A stretch of DNA of 64,000 nt from DATKNA01 sp963755755 (GTDB taxonomy: Bacteria > Actinomycetota > Actinomycetes > Actinomycetales > Kineosporiaceae). The notes under the pieces were generated by a model, which did no database searches, had not been told where the DNA came from, and saw only the letters and a program-made list of their open reading frames with translations. The stretch spans positions 304,032 to 368,031 of the forward strand of contig CAVWLJ010000011.1 in the NCBI GenBank assembly GCA_963755755.1, given 5' to 3'. Position 1 is the stretch's first letter, and the number at the start of each line of letters is the position of its first letter. This document shows positions 20,169-29,757 of the stretch, in pieces. A program made the translations under genes and the position numbers.

Positions 20169-21195
20169 CGACGACCTGCTGGCCGACCTCGCCGCCGACG
20201 TCCTGCCCCTCGAGCAGGCCCGGACCGTCGAGGCGCACGTCCTGTCCTGCGACCGCTGCGCCTCGCTGCTGTCCGACGCCGAGCACGTCCGGAACCTGCT
20301 GCTGTCCGACGACGCCGGCCCGGTGCCCGCGGAGATCTGGAACCGCATCGAGGCGGCGCTCTCCACGGCCGGTGCACCCGCCCGGCCGCAGGAACAGCCG
20401 GTGTCCCCGGAGCCGCCCGCCGTCCGTGACGTCGACGCCCGCGGCCCGAGCGGCTGGGACGGGCCGGACCCGCTCGACGACCCGCACGACTGGACCACCT
20501 CCGTGCAGCCGGCCGTCCCGGAGCACGCCCCCGTCGCGCCGCTGACGGGCGGGGTCCGGCGCGTCACGGCCTCGCGTCGTGACACCCGGCCCGACCGGCG
20601 GCGGCGTCCGGCGCCGCTGCTCCTCGGCGCGGCTGCCGCGGTGGTCCTGCTGCTCGCGGTCGGGGCCGTACGCATCGCCCAGTCCGGCGGCAGCGGTGCG
20701 AGTGCCGCGTTCGACGGGAGCGGCAACTCCGCCGGTGTCGCGTCGAGCTCCGCAGCCGGAGGAGCGGCCGCCGAGAGCGCCGCCGGCGCGGTCATCACCC
20801 GCTCGAACGCCGACTACACCTCGTCCACCCTCAAGGCCCGGGCCCGCGCGCTGGTCCAGGCGGCCACGACCCGCGCCCTGCCGCCCCGCGCCGCGAACTC
20901 GGGCGCGGCGACGGCGTCCGCCGCGCCGAGCGCCCGCGCCGCCGCTCGAGCGCCTGCCGTCGCCGCCGACCCCAAGGCCACCGATGTCACCAATCCCGCC
21001 CGGCTCGCTGCCTGCCTCACGGCGCTCGGCGCCTCGTCGGACGCCGTCGTCGCCGTGGACCTCGCCCGCTACCAGGGCCGGGAGGCGGCGGTGCTCGTGC
21101 TCCGGACCGAGGGCGGGTACGAGGTCTGGGTCGTGGAGCGCACCTGCCACGCCGGCGACGAGGGCGCCCTCAGCGAGACGACTCTGGCCTCCTGA
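20149..21195 (+). CDS. Anti-sigma factor with zinc-finger (HC2/ZAS) domain
   Basis: The N-terminus holds the anti-sigma zinc motif H-x3-C-x2-C (VEAHVLSCDRCASLL, about residues 25-39). A disordered region, one membrane helix (PLLLGAAAAVVLLLAVGAV, near residue 170) and an Ala/Ser-rich extracellular domain ending in CLTALGASSDAVVAVDLARY follow. This is a membrane-bound inhibitor of the overlapping ECF sigma gene, corresponding to Rv3912. ATG 20149 lies 9 bases from AAGGAG; GTG 20143 is possible. The overlap implies translational coupling, which keeps sigma and anti-sigma levels matched. Confidence 0.88.
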   Translation: MPGRHPDDDLLADLAADVLPLEQARTVEAHVLSCDRCASLLSDAEHVRNLLLSDDAGPVPAEIWNRIEAALSTAGAPARPQEQPVSPEPPAVRDVDARGPSGWDGPDPLDDPHDWTTSVQPAVPEHAPVAPLTGGVRRVTASRRDTRPDRRRRPAPLLLGAAAAVVLLLAVGAVRIAQSGGSGASAAFDGSGNSAGVASSSAAGGAAAESAAGAVITRSNADYTSSTLKARARALVQAATTRALPPRAANSGAATASAAPSARAAARAPAVAADPKATDVTNPARLAACLTALGASSDAVVAVDLARYQGREAAVLVLRTEGGYEVWVVERTCHAGDEGALSETTLAS

Positions 21196-21222
21196 CCCGC
21201 CCGGGGCCTGTCGCCGAGAGCG

Positions 21223-21249
21223 GGGAACACCCGCGGCTTACGATCGGTT
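21223..21249 (+). promoter_or_regulatory. SigR/SigH-type promoter upstream of trxB
   Basis: GGGAACA (21223-21229), 17 bases, then GTT (21247-21249) matches the pattern of actinobacterial disulfide-stress ECF promoters (GGGAAY-N16-18-GTT). Thioredoxin genes are the classic targets of that sigma factor. The site lies 63 bases before the trxB start. The motif is short, so a chance match is possible. Confidence 0.45.
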
Positions 21250-21311
21250 CCAACGTCCGGACGCCGGGCACCGGTGTCCACGGGCACGGGAGAGCTGGAG
21301 GAGAAGGCACC

Positions 21312-22332
21312 GTGAGCGACGACGTCCGGGATCTGATCATCATCGGGTCGGGGCCGGCGGGCTACACGGCAGCCGTGTACGCGGCCCGGGCCGACCTGAA
21401 GCCCCTCGTCTTCGAGGGCTCCGTCACCGCCGGTGGCGCGCTCATGAACACCACCGACGTCGAGAACTTCCCCGGCTTCCCGCAGGGCATCCAGGGCCCC
21501 GACCTCATGGAGAGCCTGCGCTCGCAGGCCGAGCGCTTCGGCGCCGAGCTCGTTCCCGAGGACGTCGTCGAGCTCCGGCTGCACGGCGAGGTCAAGGAGG
21601 TCGTCACCGGCGACCCGCAGTGGGGCGGGCAGACCGTGCACCGGGCCCGCGCCGTCATCCTCGCCACCGGCTCCGCCTATCGCGAGCTGGGCCTGCCCAA
21701 CGAGAAGCGCCTCTCCGGCCACGGCGTCAGCTGGTGCGCCACCTGCGACGGCTTCTTCTTCCGCGACCAGGACATCGCCGTCGTCGGCGGCGGCGACTCC
21801 GCGCTGGAGGAGGCCACCTTCCTCAGCCGGTTCGCGCGCAGCGTCACCATCGTCCACCGCCGCGACACGCTCCGCGCGTCCAAGATCATGCAGGCGCGCG
21901 CGATGGCCGACCCGAAGATCACGTTCCGGTGGAACACCGAGGTCGTCGACGTCCTCGGGGACGACCAAGGTGACGGGGCTGCGGGTCCGCGACGTGACCA
22001 CCGGTGAGGAGTCCGAGCTGCCGGTCACCGGCCTGTTCGTCGCGATCGGCCACGACCCGCGGGTCGAGCTGTTCGCCGACCAGGTGTCCCTGGACGACGA
22101 GGGCTACGTCGCCGTGCACGGCCGCACCGGCCGCACCAGCGTGCCGGGCGTCTTCGCCTGCGGCGACGTCGTCGACCACGAGTACCGGCAGGCGATCACG
22201 GCCGCCGGCTCGGGCTGCGCCGCCGCGCTGGACGCCGAGCGCTACCTGGCCGCCCTGGCCGACGAGGGTGATGCCGACCGGGTGGGGGCGGCGCACTCCG
22301 CGGCGACCACCGCCGCCGCCGTCACCTACTGA
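21312..22332 (+). CDS. trxB: Thioredoxin reductase (one frame break)
   Basis: The FAD-binding GSGPAGYTAAVYAARADL, the redox-active WCATCDG (CxxC) and the NADPH-binding VVGGGDSALEEATFLSRF are all present, as is the C-terminal FAD segment VPGVFACGDVVDHEYRQA. The frame changes at about 21955-21968; the halves on either side align without a gap, so this is probably an indel in the read. The enzyme reduces the thioredoxin encoded next. GTG at 21312 follows GGAGGAGAAGG. A SigR-type promoter motif lies upstream. Confidence 0.93.
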
Positions 22333-22409
22333 TCGGGTGATCGCGGCTCCGCGTCCGGCCCCGACCTCTGGCAGTATCACGATCCGGTTTTCCGTCCCGA
22401 GGAGTTCAC

Positions 22410-22738
22410 ATGACCCAGGCCAAGACCGTCACCGACGCCGACTTCGAGGCCGAGGTCCTCAAGTCCGACAAGCCTGTGATCGTGGACTTCTGGGCGCCGT
22501 GGTGCGCGCCCGTGCCGCGCAGGTCTCCCCGATCCTCGACGAGATCGCCGGCGCGCACGCGGACAAGATCGAGGTCGTGAAGATCAATACTGACGAGAAC
22601 CCGGCGGTGACCGCGCGCTACGGCGTGACCGCGCTGCCGACGATCGCCGTGTACGACGGCGGCGAGCTCGTCAAGACCGTGATCGGCGCGCGGCCGAAGC
22701 CGATCCTGCTCCGCGAGTTCTCGGCCTGGCTGGGCTGA
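22410..22738 (+). CDS. trxA: Thioredoxin (frame break at the active site)
   Basis: The protein starts MTQAKTVTDADFEAEVLKSD and reaches VIVDFWAPWC. The expected CGPC active site is disturbed by a one-base net loss at 22500-22525, after which the next frame reads QVSPILDEIAGAHADK, VVKINTDENPAVTARYGV and LPTIAVYDGGE. The cis-proline (LPT) and about 110-residue length are normal. Both flanks are conserved, so a read error is more likely than a mutant protein. It forms an operon with trxB and the CwlM-like gene. Confidence 0.9.
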
Positions 22739-22743
22739 CCCGG

Positions 22744-23925
22744 GTGCAGCACCCCACTGACGGCCTGTCCCTCGAGAGGCCGCTCCGTCTCGGTGATCGC
22801 GGCGACGAGGTCGTCGCGCTCCGTCGCCTGGTGGAGCGCGGTCACCGCGCACCCGCTCGACCCCGCCGACGAGACCGTCTTCGACGCCCCGCTCGAGGCC
22901 GCCGTCCGTGCCTTCCAGCAGCGTCGCGGCCTCGTGGCCGACGGCGTGGTCGGTGCCCAGACCCTGCGGGCGCTGGAGGGCGCGCGCTGGCGGCTGGGCG
23001 ACCGCCGCTGCTGCTGACGGCGGGCCCCTCATGCGCGGCGACGACGTCGCGGCGCTGCAGGAGCGGCTCGTCGTCCTCGGGCTGCTGCCCGGACCGGTCG
23101 ACGGAGTCTTCGGCCCGCTGGCGGACGGCGCGCTGCGCGAGCTCCAGCGCAGCCTGGGCGTGGAAGCCGGACGGCGTCTGCGGGCCGGCTGACCCTGCGG
23201 GCGATGGACGCGCTGGCGCGTGCCGTCGGCGGCGGCGACCCGTGGGCGCTGCGCCAGCAGGCCGAGGTCGCGGACGCCGGGCTGAGCCTGGCGGGCAAGG
23301 TCGTGGTCATCGATCCGGCGCACGGCGGCATCGACCGCGGCGTCACCGCGTACGGCCTGCACGAGGACGACATCGCCTTCGACGTCGCCACCCGCACCGC
23401 CGCCCGTCTTCGCACCATCGGCGTCGAGCCCGTCCTCACCCGCGAAGCCGTGCGACGGCCCGGACGACGTGACGCGCGCGGCGCCGCGCCGACGAGGTCG
23501 GCGCCGACGTGGTCGTCTCGATCCACTGCGACGGGCTGGCGTCGCCGCATGCCGCCGGGGTCGCGACGTTCTTCTGGGGCGACGACCGGGTGGGCGCCCG
23601 GTCCGCGACCGGCCAGCGCCTGGCCTCGCTGGTGCAGCGCGAGATCGTGGCCCGGACCGGGATGGCCGACCTGCGCACGCACGCCTGCACGTTCGACATC
23701 CTGCGGGTGACGAAGATGCCCGCGGTCCAGGTCGAGCTCGGGTACCTGACGCACCCCGACGACGCCCAGCGACTCGCCGACCCCGCCTTCCGCGACCTCG
23801 TCGCCGAGGCGCTCGTGGTCGCCATCCAGCGCCTGTACCTGGGCGAGGAGGACGCCACGACGGGCACGCTGCGCCTGGAGGACGTGCTGGAGTACGCGCG
23901 CCTGGTGGAGAGCGGCTCGCGCTGA
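22744..23925 (+). CDS. cwlM: CwlM-like N-acetylmuramoyl-L-alanine amidase family protein (four frame breaks)
   Basis: Two peptidoglycan-binding repeats (PLRLGDRGDEVVALRRL...AVRAFQQRRGLVADGVVG and MRGDDVAALQERLVVLG...LADGALRELQRS) precede an Amidase_3 domain. That domain has the zinc-ligand segment VVIDPAHGGIDRGV, then DVVVSIHCDGLASPHAAGV and VQVELGYLTHPDDAQRLADP. Frame changes near 22840, 23000, 23175 and 23470 separate conserved blocks. Position after trxA matches Rv3915 (CwlM); mycobacterial CwlM lacks a signal peptide and regulates MurA from the cytoplasm, and no signal peptide is visible here either. Confidence 0.85.
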
Positions 23926-23948
23926 CGGCGCGGCCGCTCTCCCGTCGG

Positions 23949-24608
23949 TCAGGAGCCGGGTGTCGAGACGGAACTGGCCATCGCCGGCTGACGCACCGAG
24001 CCGAGGATCCGCTCCAGCGCCTGCTCGACGTCCTCGCGCCACGACAGCGCGGTCTTGAGCTCCAGACGCAGCCGCGGGTAGCGAGGGTGCTGCCGGACCG
24101 TCTTGAAGCCCACCGCGAGGAGCAGGTCGGCGGGCACGAGGCAACCGGGCATCCGCTCCCCCGGCATGAAGAACTCGTGCGCCTCCGGCGCGTACCCGAA
24201 GGCCTCGATCGCGCGGACGCCACGCCGGGTCAGGTCCTTCGCGGCGGCCTGGACGAGCATGCGGGCGAGCCCGCCCCCGGTGTGCTCGGGCAGCACGCGG
24301 GCAGTCATGAGCAGCACGGCGTCGGCGCTGACCGGCGACGTCGGGAAGGCCAGCGACCGCGGCACGAACTTCGGCGGCGCGTAGAGCACGAACCCGGCGG
24401 GCTCGTCGTCCACGTAGGCGACGCGACCGCACGAGCCCCACTCGAGGAGCGTCGCGGAGACCCACGCCTCCTTCTCGAAGGCGGTGTCGCCGGCCTCGGC
24501 CGCCCGATCGGCGGCGACCGGCTCCAGCTCCCAGACGACGCACTTGCGGCAGGGGTCGGGCAGGTCCGGAAGGGTGTCGAGCGTGAGCGGGGCGAGCCGG
24601 CGACCCAT
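23949..24608 (-). CDS. GNAT family N-acetyltransferase
   Basis: The 219-residue protein contains a Cys-rich N-terminal segment (PDLPDPCRKCVVWELEP) and a GNAT core (VAYVDDEPAGFVLYAPP, then MTARVLPEHTGGGLARMLVQAAAKDL, the acetyl-CoA loop). It corresponds by position to Rv3916c, next to the par operon and convergent with cwlM. The substrate is unknown. Its ATG at 24608 overlaps the stop of the small upstream gene (TGATG), so the two are probably coupled. Confidence 0.85.
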   Translation of the reverse strand: MGRRLAPLTLDTLPDLPDPCRKCVVWELEPVAADRAAEAGDTAFEKEAWVSATLLEWGSCGRVAYVDDEPAGFVLYAPPKFVPRSLAFPTSPVSADAVLLMTARVLPEHTGGGLARMLVQAAAKDLTRRGVRAIEAFGYAPEAHEFFMPGERMPGCLVPADLLLAVGFKTVRQHPRYPRLRLELKTALSWREDVEQALERILGSVRQPAMASSVSTPGS

Positions 24609-24802
24609 CAGCGGTGCACCTCGGCAGCGTGGATCTCGACCGAGGGGATGCCGGAGTCGCGGTCGGACAGCGGCGGCGGGTCGAAGTCGGGTATGGCGGG
24701 GGCGGGAGCGCGGTGCACGCTGCGCGGCCGCAGGAGGGCCACGGCATAGCCGCCGACGGCTCCGAGGACGACGCCGGCGACCACCGACCGAACCAGTCGC
24801 AT
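24608..24802 (-). CDS. Small hypothetical membrane protein
   Basis: A 64-residue frame: a short basic start (MRLVRSV), one membrane helix (VAGVVLGAVGGYAVALL), then a basic and proline-rich tail (RPRSVHRAPAPAIPDFDPPP). The stop codon overlaps the GNAT start by one base (TGATG), which supports real translation and coupling. Codon third positions are G/C-rich throughout. No family is recognised; the topology suggests a single-pass anchor whose tail is cytoplasmic or external. Confidence 0.5.
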   Translation of the reverse strand: MRLVRSVVAGVVLGAVGGYAVALLRPRSVHRAPAPAIPDFDPPPLSDRDSGIPSVEIHAAEVHR

Positions 24803-24941
24803 GGGACACTCCCAGAACGTGGTGGGTGGAGAAGGCGGCGGACGCAAAACCCCTCTGAGATGGTACGCACGAGTTCGACGTGCGTGAAGACCACCTTGAG
24901 TGGTCTCGCGACTACGAACGGCGGAAGGAGGCGACAGCAGC

Positions 24942-26303
24942 ATGCCCGAGGACGACGGACCGGGGGCGAGGCAGGAACCCCGGGGGGGCCGCCGAGCCGG
25001 CGGGGGCGGGTCGCGCCTCGACCGCTGGGTCGACGCCTACGCGCAACGAACCCGCGGCATGACGGCCTCCGAGATCCGGGCGCTGTTCGCCGTGGCCAGC
25101 CGCCCCGAGGTCGTCTCCCTCGCCGGCGGCATGCCGTTCCTCTCGGCGCTGCCGCTGGACGTGGTCGGCGAGGCCCTCGCCCGGCTCGTCGCCGAACGCG
25201 GGACGGTCGCGCTCCAGTACGGCTCGGGTCAGGGCGACCCCGACCTGCGCGAGAAGATCATCGACGTGATGGCGCCGCAGCAGGTGAACGCGCACCCGGA
25301 CGACGTGGTCGTGACCACCGGCTCGCAGCAGGCGCTCGACCTCGTCACCCGCATCTTCGTCGACCCGGGGGACGTCGTCCTCGCCGAGGCGCCCAGCTAC
25401 GTCGGGGCGCTCGGCGTCTTCCGCGCCTACCAGGCGGACGTCGTGCACGTGCCGCTCGACGACGACGGGCTCGTGCCCGAGGCTCTGGAGGCTGCGCTCG
25501 AGCGACTGGCCGCCGCCGGACGGCGGGTCAAGCTCCTCTACACCGTCCCCAATCATCACAACCCCGCGGGCGTGACGCTCTCCGCCGAGCGGCGCCCCCG
25601 GATCGTCGAGATCGCCCGCCGGTACGGGGTGCTCGTGCTCGAGGACGACCCCTACGGCCTGCTGGGCTTCGACGGCGACCCGCTGCCCTCGTTGCACTCG
25701 CGCGATCCCGAGAGCGTCGTCTACCTCGGTTCGTTCTCCAAGACCTTCGCTCCAGGCTTCCGGGTCGGCTGGGCCGTCGCACCGCACGCCGTCCGCGAGA
25801 AGCTCGTCCTCGCCAGCGAGGCGGCCATCCTCTGCCCGAGCGCCTTCAGCCAGCTCGCCGTCGCCACCTACCTCGAGGACCACGACTGGAAGCACCAGGT
25901 CGGGGTGTTCCGCGACCTGTACCGGGAGCGGGCCGGCGCGACGTTGGACGCGCTGGCCGACATGGTGCCGGCCGCCCGCTGGACGACCCCGCACGGGGGC
26001 TTCTACGTCTGGGTCACCCTGCCGGACGGCCTCGACGCGACGGCGATGCTCCCCCGGGCGGTGACCGAGCGCGTCGCCTACGTCCCCGGCACGGCGTTCT
26101 ACGCCGACGGGCAGGGGCGGCAGTCGTTGCGGCTCTCGTACTGCTACCCGACCTCGGACCGGATCCGGGAGGGCATCCGGCGCCTCGCGACCGTGGTCGA
26201 GGCGGAGACCGAACTGCTGGCCACCTTCGGCCCGGCGGGCCGGCCCCGGCCGAGCGGCGCCTCGCACCCGGGGCTCGCCTCCCCCGGTCCCGATCTCACC
26301 TGA
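24942..26303 (+). CDS. PLP-dependent aminotransferase, class I/II (2-aminoadipate transaminase-like)
   Basis: The fold-type I motifs are in order: EVVSLAGGMPFLSALPLDVV at the N-terminus, VVTTGSQQALDLVTRIF, YTVPNHHNPAGVTLS (Asn contact to PLP) and LVLEDDPYGLLGF (Asp pairing with the pyridine N). GSFSKTFAPGFRVGW carries the Schiff-base Lys, and LRLSYCYPTSDRIREGI the carboxylate-binding Arg. The protein resembles LysN/MocR-type aminotransferases without the GntR domain. Substrate is unclear. ATG 24942 follows GGAAGGAGG. It is divergent from the GNAT gene, and ddl follows 32 bases downstream. Confidence 0.9.
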   Translation: MPEDDGPGARQEPRGGRRAGGGGSRLDRWVDAYAQRTRGMTASEIRALFAVASRPEVVSLAGGMPFLSALPLDVVGEALARLVAERGTVALQYGSGQGDPDLREKIIDVMAPQQVNAHPDDVVVTTGSQQALDLVTRIFVDPGDVVLAEAPSYVGALGVFRAYQADVVHVPLDDDGLVPEALEAALERLAAAGRRVKLLYTVPNHHNPAGVTLSAERRPRIVEIARRYGVLVLEDDPYGLLGFDGDPLPSLHSRDPESVVYLGSFSKTFAPGFRVGWAVAPHAVREKLVLASEAAILCPSAFSQLAVATYLEDHDWKHQVGVFRDLYRERAGATLDALADMVPAARWTTPHGGFYVWVTLPDGLDATAMLPRAVTERVAYVPGTAFYADGQGRQSLRLSYCYPTSDRIREGIRRLATVVEAETELLATFGPAGRPRPSGASHPGLASPGPDLT

Positions 26304-26335
26304 TCCCCTCCCTCCTCCTCCCCGGAGTGCCTCCC

Positions 26336-27300
26336 ATGGACCTGGCCCCTCGTGTCCTCGTGCTCGCCGGCGGGCTCTCGCACGAGCGCGACGTGTCGCT
26401 GCGTTCGGGACGTCGCGTCGCGGAGGCGCTCCGAGACGGCGGGTGCACGCGTGGTCGAGCGTGACGTCGACGTCGGCCTGCTCGCGCTCCTGTCGGGCGG
26501 GAGCATCGACGTCGTCTGGCCGCTGCTGCACGGAGCGTCGGGCGAGGACGGGGCGATCCGCGGCGTCCTGGACCTGCTGGGGGTGCCGTACGTCGGGTCC
26601 GCGCCCGCGGGTTGCCGGACCGCGTGGGACAAGCCCGTCGCCGGTTCCGTGGCTCGCGCGGCGGGCCTGCTGGTGCCCGATTCCGTGGCGCTGCCGCACG
26701 GCACGTTCCGGGAGCTCGGGGCTCAGGCCGTGCTCGCCGCCATCACCGACCGGTTCGGGCTGCCGCTCGTCGTCAAGCCGGCGCGTGGAGGTTCGGCGCT
26801 GGGCGTGAGCGTCGTGCGGTCCCTCGAGGACTTGCCGCGGGCGATGGTGGAGTGCTTCGCCTACGGCGACGTCGCGCTCGTCGAGCGCTACATCTCCGGG
26901 GTGGAGGTCGCGGTGAGCGTCGTGGAGGGCGACGGCGGCACGGTCGCCCTGCCGGCGGTCGAGATCGTGCCGGACGGTGGGTTCTACAGCTACGACGCCC
27001 GCTACGTCGCCGGCTCCACCGAGTTCTTCTGCCCGGCGCGGCTCACGGCGGAAGCCGCTACCGCGGCCAGCGAGGCGGCGCTCACCGCGCATCGGGCGTT
27101 CGGGCTGCGGCACCTGTCCCGCACCGACCTCGTGGTCGACGAAGACCGGCCAGCCCTGGTTCCTCGAGGTGAACGTCGCGCCGGGCATGACCGAGACCTC
27201 GCTGCTGCCCCAGGCCGTCGAGGCGTCCGGCGGCGACCCCGGGAGGCTCTACCGGTCGCTGGTCGAGCGGGCGACACAGGAGCGGCCCGTCCCCGCGTGA
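26336..27300 (+). CDS. ddl: D-alanine--D-alanine ligase family protein (two frame breaks)
   Basis: The start (RVLVLAGGLSHERDVSLRSGRRVAEAL) is the Ddl glycine-rich N-terminal motif. WPLLHGASGEDGAIRGVLDLLGVPYVG and LPLVVKPARGGSALGVSVV follow (ATP-grasp lysine loop), and WFLEVNVAPGMTETSLLP is the metal-binding C-terminal motif. Frames change near 26445 and 27147. The enzyme makes the D-Ala-D-Ala dipeptide of peptidoglycan precursors; a second ddl elsewhere is usual in actinobacteria, so this could be a paralogue with another dipeptide product. A strong terminator separates it from convergent parB. Confidence 0.88.
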
Positions 27301-27308
27301 AGCGCCGT

Positions 27309-27324
27309 TGTTTCACGGGAAACG
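27309..27324. promoter_or_regulatory. parS centromere site 1
   Basis: TGTTTCACGGGAAACG; the 14-bp core at 27310-27323 differs from the consensus GTTTCACGTGAAAC at one position. It lies between ddl and parB, directly before the terminator stem. ParB would nucleate here. Confidence 0.75.
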
Positions 27325-27353
27325 GCCCGGACACTGGCGGTGTCCGGGCCGTT
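27321..27353. terminator. Bidirectional terminator between ddl and parB
   Basis: AACGGCCCGGACAC and its exact reverse complement GTGTCCGGGCCGTT form a 14-bp stem around a 5-base loop (TGGCG), followed by ACTCCTT. It lies between two convergent genes, so it can serve both. It shares three bases with the parS site. Confidence 0.8.
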
Positions 27354-27372
27354 ACTCCTTCGTCTGTGGGCT

Positions 27373-28566
27373 CTAGGCCTCGCTGAACGCCTGCCGAACC
27401 TCGGGCGCCATCAGGGAGATGATCCGGTTGAGGTCGTCGACGCTGGCGAAGTCGATGCTCAGCCGTCCCTTGGTGCGTCCGAGCGCGACACTGACGCGGG
27501 TCTCGAGCCGGTCCCCGAGCCGGGAGGCGAGGTCGTCGAGTTCGCTGGTGCGCCCGCCAGGACGCGGGCGTCGCCGCGCGGGCTTCACCGGTCCGTCGCC
27601 GAGCGCCACCACCTCTTCGACCGCGCGGACGGAGAGGCCCTCGGCGACGATCCGTGTGGCCAGCCGCTCCATGCTGTCGCTGTCCTCCAGGCCCAGGAGG
27701 GCCCGGGCGTGGCCCGCGGAGAGGACGCCGGCCGCGACCCGCCGCTGCACCGTCGGAGGCAGCTTCAGCAGGCGGAGAGTGTTACTGATCTGCGGCCTGC
27801 TGCGGCCGATCCGGGTCGCCAGCTCCTCGTGCGTGCAGCCGAAGTCGTCCAGCAGCTGCTGATACGCGGCCGCCTCCTCGAGCGGGTTGAGCTCCGCCCG
27901 GTGCAGGTTCTCCAGGAGGGCGTCCCGCAGGAGGTCGTCGTCGGACGTCTCCCGGATGATCGCGGGGATCGTGTCCAGGCCCGCCTGCTGGACCGCACGC
28001 CACCGCCGCTCGCCCATGACGAGCTCGTACCGGGCCTCGACCCCGGGTTCGGTGACCGGCCGGACGACGATCGGCTGCAGGATGCCGATCTCGCGGACGG
28101 AGTGCACCAGCTCCGCGAGAGCCTCTTCGTCGAAGACCTGCCGCGGCTGGCGCGGGTTCGGACGGATCTCCGTGACCGGCAGCTCGGCGAAGCGCAGCCC
28201 GGGGACGGGCAGGAGGTCGCCGTCGGTCGGCGACTCCGCCGGGCTCGTGTCTCCCGCCGCGGTGTCGTCGGCCGGCCGGCTGTCGTCCCGGGGTTCGGCA
28301 GCAGTGGCTGGCGCGGACGCCTTGCCGCGCCCTGGACGTCGCGTCGTCGCGTCGTCGCCCAGGTCGTCCGGCGCGACGTCCGGACGCTCCTCGAGCAGGG
28401 TGGCGGTCGCCGTGGCGGCGGCCGTCGACTCCGCGCCGCCCTCGGCCGGTCGGCCGGGGAAGAACACGTCTACCGGACGGTCGCCGGCGGGCTTGGTCAC
28501 CGGCGTGGTGCCGTTCGGGATCAGTGCTCCGAGCCCCCGCCCGAGTCCACGTCGCTTGTCGGTCAC
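27373..28566 (-). CDS. parB: Chromosome partitioning protein ParB
   Basis: The N-terminal ParA-interacting motif (RRGLGRGLGALIP, residues 4-16) leads into a long Asp/Ala-rich linker. The ParB CTPase/clamp domain follows (IRPNPRQPRQVFDEEALAELV, VMGERRWRAVQQAGL with GERRxRA). Next come the helix-turn-helix parS-binding domain (TRIGRSRPQISNTLRLLKLP) and the C-terminal dimerisation domain (DLASRLGDRLETRVSVALG). It binds the parS cluster around this locus and loads on DNA as a clamp. GTG 28566 overlaps the parA stop by 4 bases (GTGA), so the genes are coupled. Confidence 0.95.
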   Translation of the reverse strand: MTDKRRGLGRGLGALIPNGTTPVTKPAGDRPVDVFFPGRPAEGGAESTAAATATATLLEERPDVAPDDLGDDATTRRPGRGKASAPATAAEPRDDSRPADDTAAGDTSPAESPTDGDLLPVPGLRFAELPVTEIRPNPRQPRQVFDEEALAELVHSVREIGILQPIVVRPVTEPGVEARYELVMGERRWRAVQQAGLDTIPAIIRETSDDDLLRDALLENLHRAELNPLEEAAAYQQLLDDFGCTHEELATRIGRSRPQISNTLRLLKLPPTVQRRVAAGVLSAGHARALLGLEDSDSMERLATRIVAEGLSVRAVEEVVALGDGPVKPARRRPRPGGRTSELDDLASRLGDRLETRVSVALGRTKGRLSIDFASVDDLNRIISLMAPEVRQAFSEA

Positions 28567-29757
28567 GCCCGCTCCTCGTGGTGGCTGGCCTCGGGCCAGG
28601 TGAGTACTTGTTCGGCGACCTCGCGTGCTGCCTCGAGGTACGACAGCGCCCCGCTGGACGCCGGGTCGTAGGTCATGACCGTCTGTCCGTGGCTGGGCGC
28701 CTCGGAGATGCGCACCGAACGAGGGACGGTCGTCTTGAGCACGGTCTCGGGGAAGTGCGATCTGACCTCGTCCGCGACCTGTGACGACAGGCGGGTCCGG
28801 CCGTCGTACATCGTGAGCAGGATGCTCGAGACGTGCAGGGTCGGGTTGAGGTGCCCCCGGATGAGCTCGATGTGCTTGAGGAGCTGGGAGAGCCCCTCCA
28901 GTGCGTAGTACTCGCACTGGATGGGGATGAAGACCTCGTCCGCCGCGACGAACGCGTTCACCGTCAGCAGGCTGAGGCTCGGCGGGCAGTCGATGAAGAC
29001 GTAGTCGATGCGCGGCAGCCCCTCGGCCTCCCGCTGCGCCAGGTATTCGCGGAGAGCCTTCTGCAGCCGGACCTCGCGGGCCACCAGGGAGACGAGCTCG
29101 ATCTCGGCGCCGGCGAGGTCGATGGTCGCCGGCGCGCAGAGCAGGGTGGGAAGCTCCGGGCAGGCCTGGAGCACCTCGCCCAAGGGACGCCGATCGACGA
29201 CGACGTCGTACAGACTCGGGATCTCCTGGTGGTGGTCGATGCCCAGAGCGGTGGAGGCGTTCCCCTGCGGGTCGATGTCGAGAACCAGGACGTTGAGACC
29301 CGACTGGGCCATCGCCGCGGCGACGTTCACCGTCGTCGTCGTCTTGCCGACGCCGCCCTTCTGGTTCGCCACCGTGAGGATGCGGGTGTGCGGCGCCGGC
29401 GGGAACGGTCGGCCCGACCAGGGAGATCCGTCGGCGCGCGTCCTCCGCCACCTCGACCGCCAGCGGCGTCGACTCGTCGACGCGGGGAAGGCTGTCCACG
29501 AGATGCACCCGGTGCTGCTCCTCGTACCCGTAGGACGCGGTCGTCACCTGGCCCCAGCCCTGATCGCTGCCCCCCGGGCCGTCGTTGCGCTCCGAGCCCC
29601 CCTGCATGCGCACGCTGCCGCTGTCACCCTGCCCATCGCCAAGCACAGGAGCAGTCTGCACCGTGCCGCCGATCGGAGAGGACTCCTGCGTGTCGCCGCG
29701 CGGGTCGTCGTCGTCCGTATCCGCTCGAACCGGACGCCGCTCACCGTCACGGCTCAT
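28563..29757 (-). CDS. parA: Chromosome partitioning ATPase ParA (frame break in N-terminal region)
   Basis: The deviant Walker A KGGVGKTTTTVNVA (in VANQKGGVGKTT), Walker A' VLDIDPQGNASTALG and Walker B YVFIDCPPSLSLLTVNA are intact. The C-terminus matches ParA/Soj. Upstream of the Walker motif the frame changes at about 29405; the other frame gives an acidic N-terminus starting MSRDGERRPVRADTDDDDP at 29757. Similar coding sequence continues further upstream in other frames, so the N-terminus may be even longer. ParA dimers on the nucleoid move ParB-parS complexes to the poles. It is coupled to parB. Confidence 0.93.

Noticed and set aside
21955..21968. Programmed ribosomal frameshift in trxB
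   Set aside because: No slippery heptamer with a downstream structure is evident, and similar breaks occur in many other genes, so an indel error explains it better.
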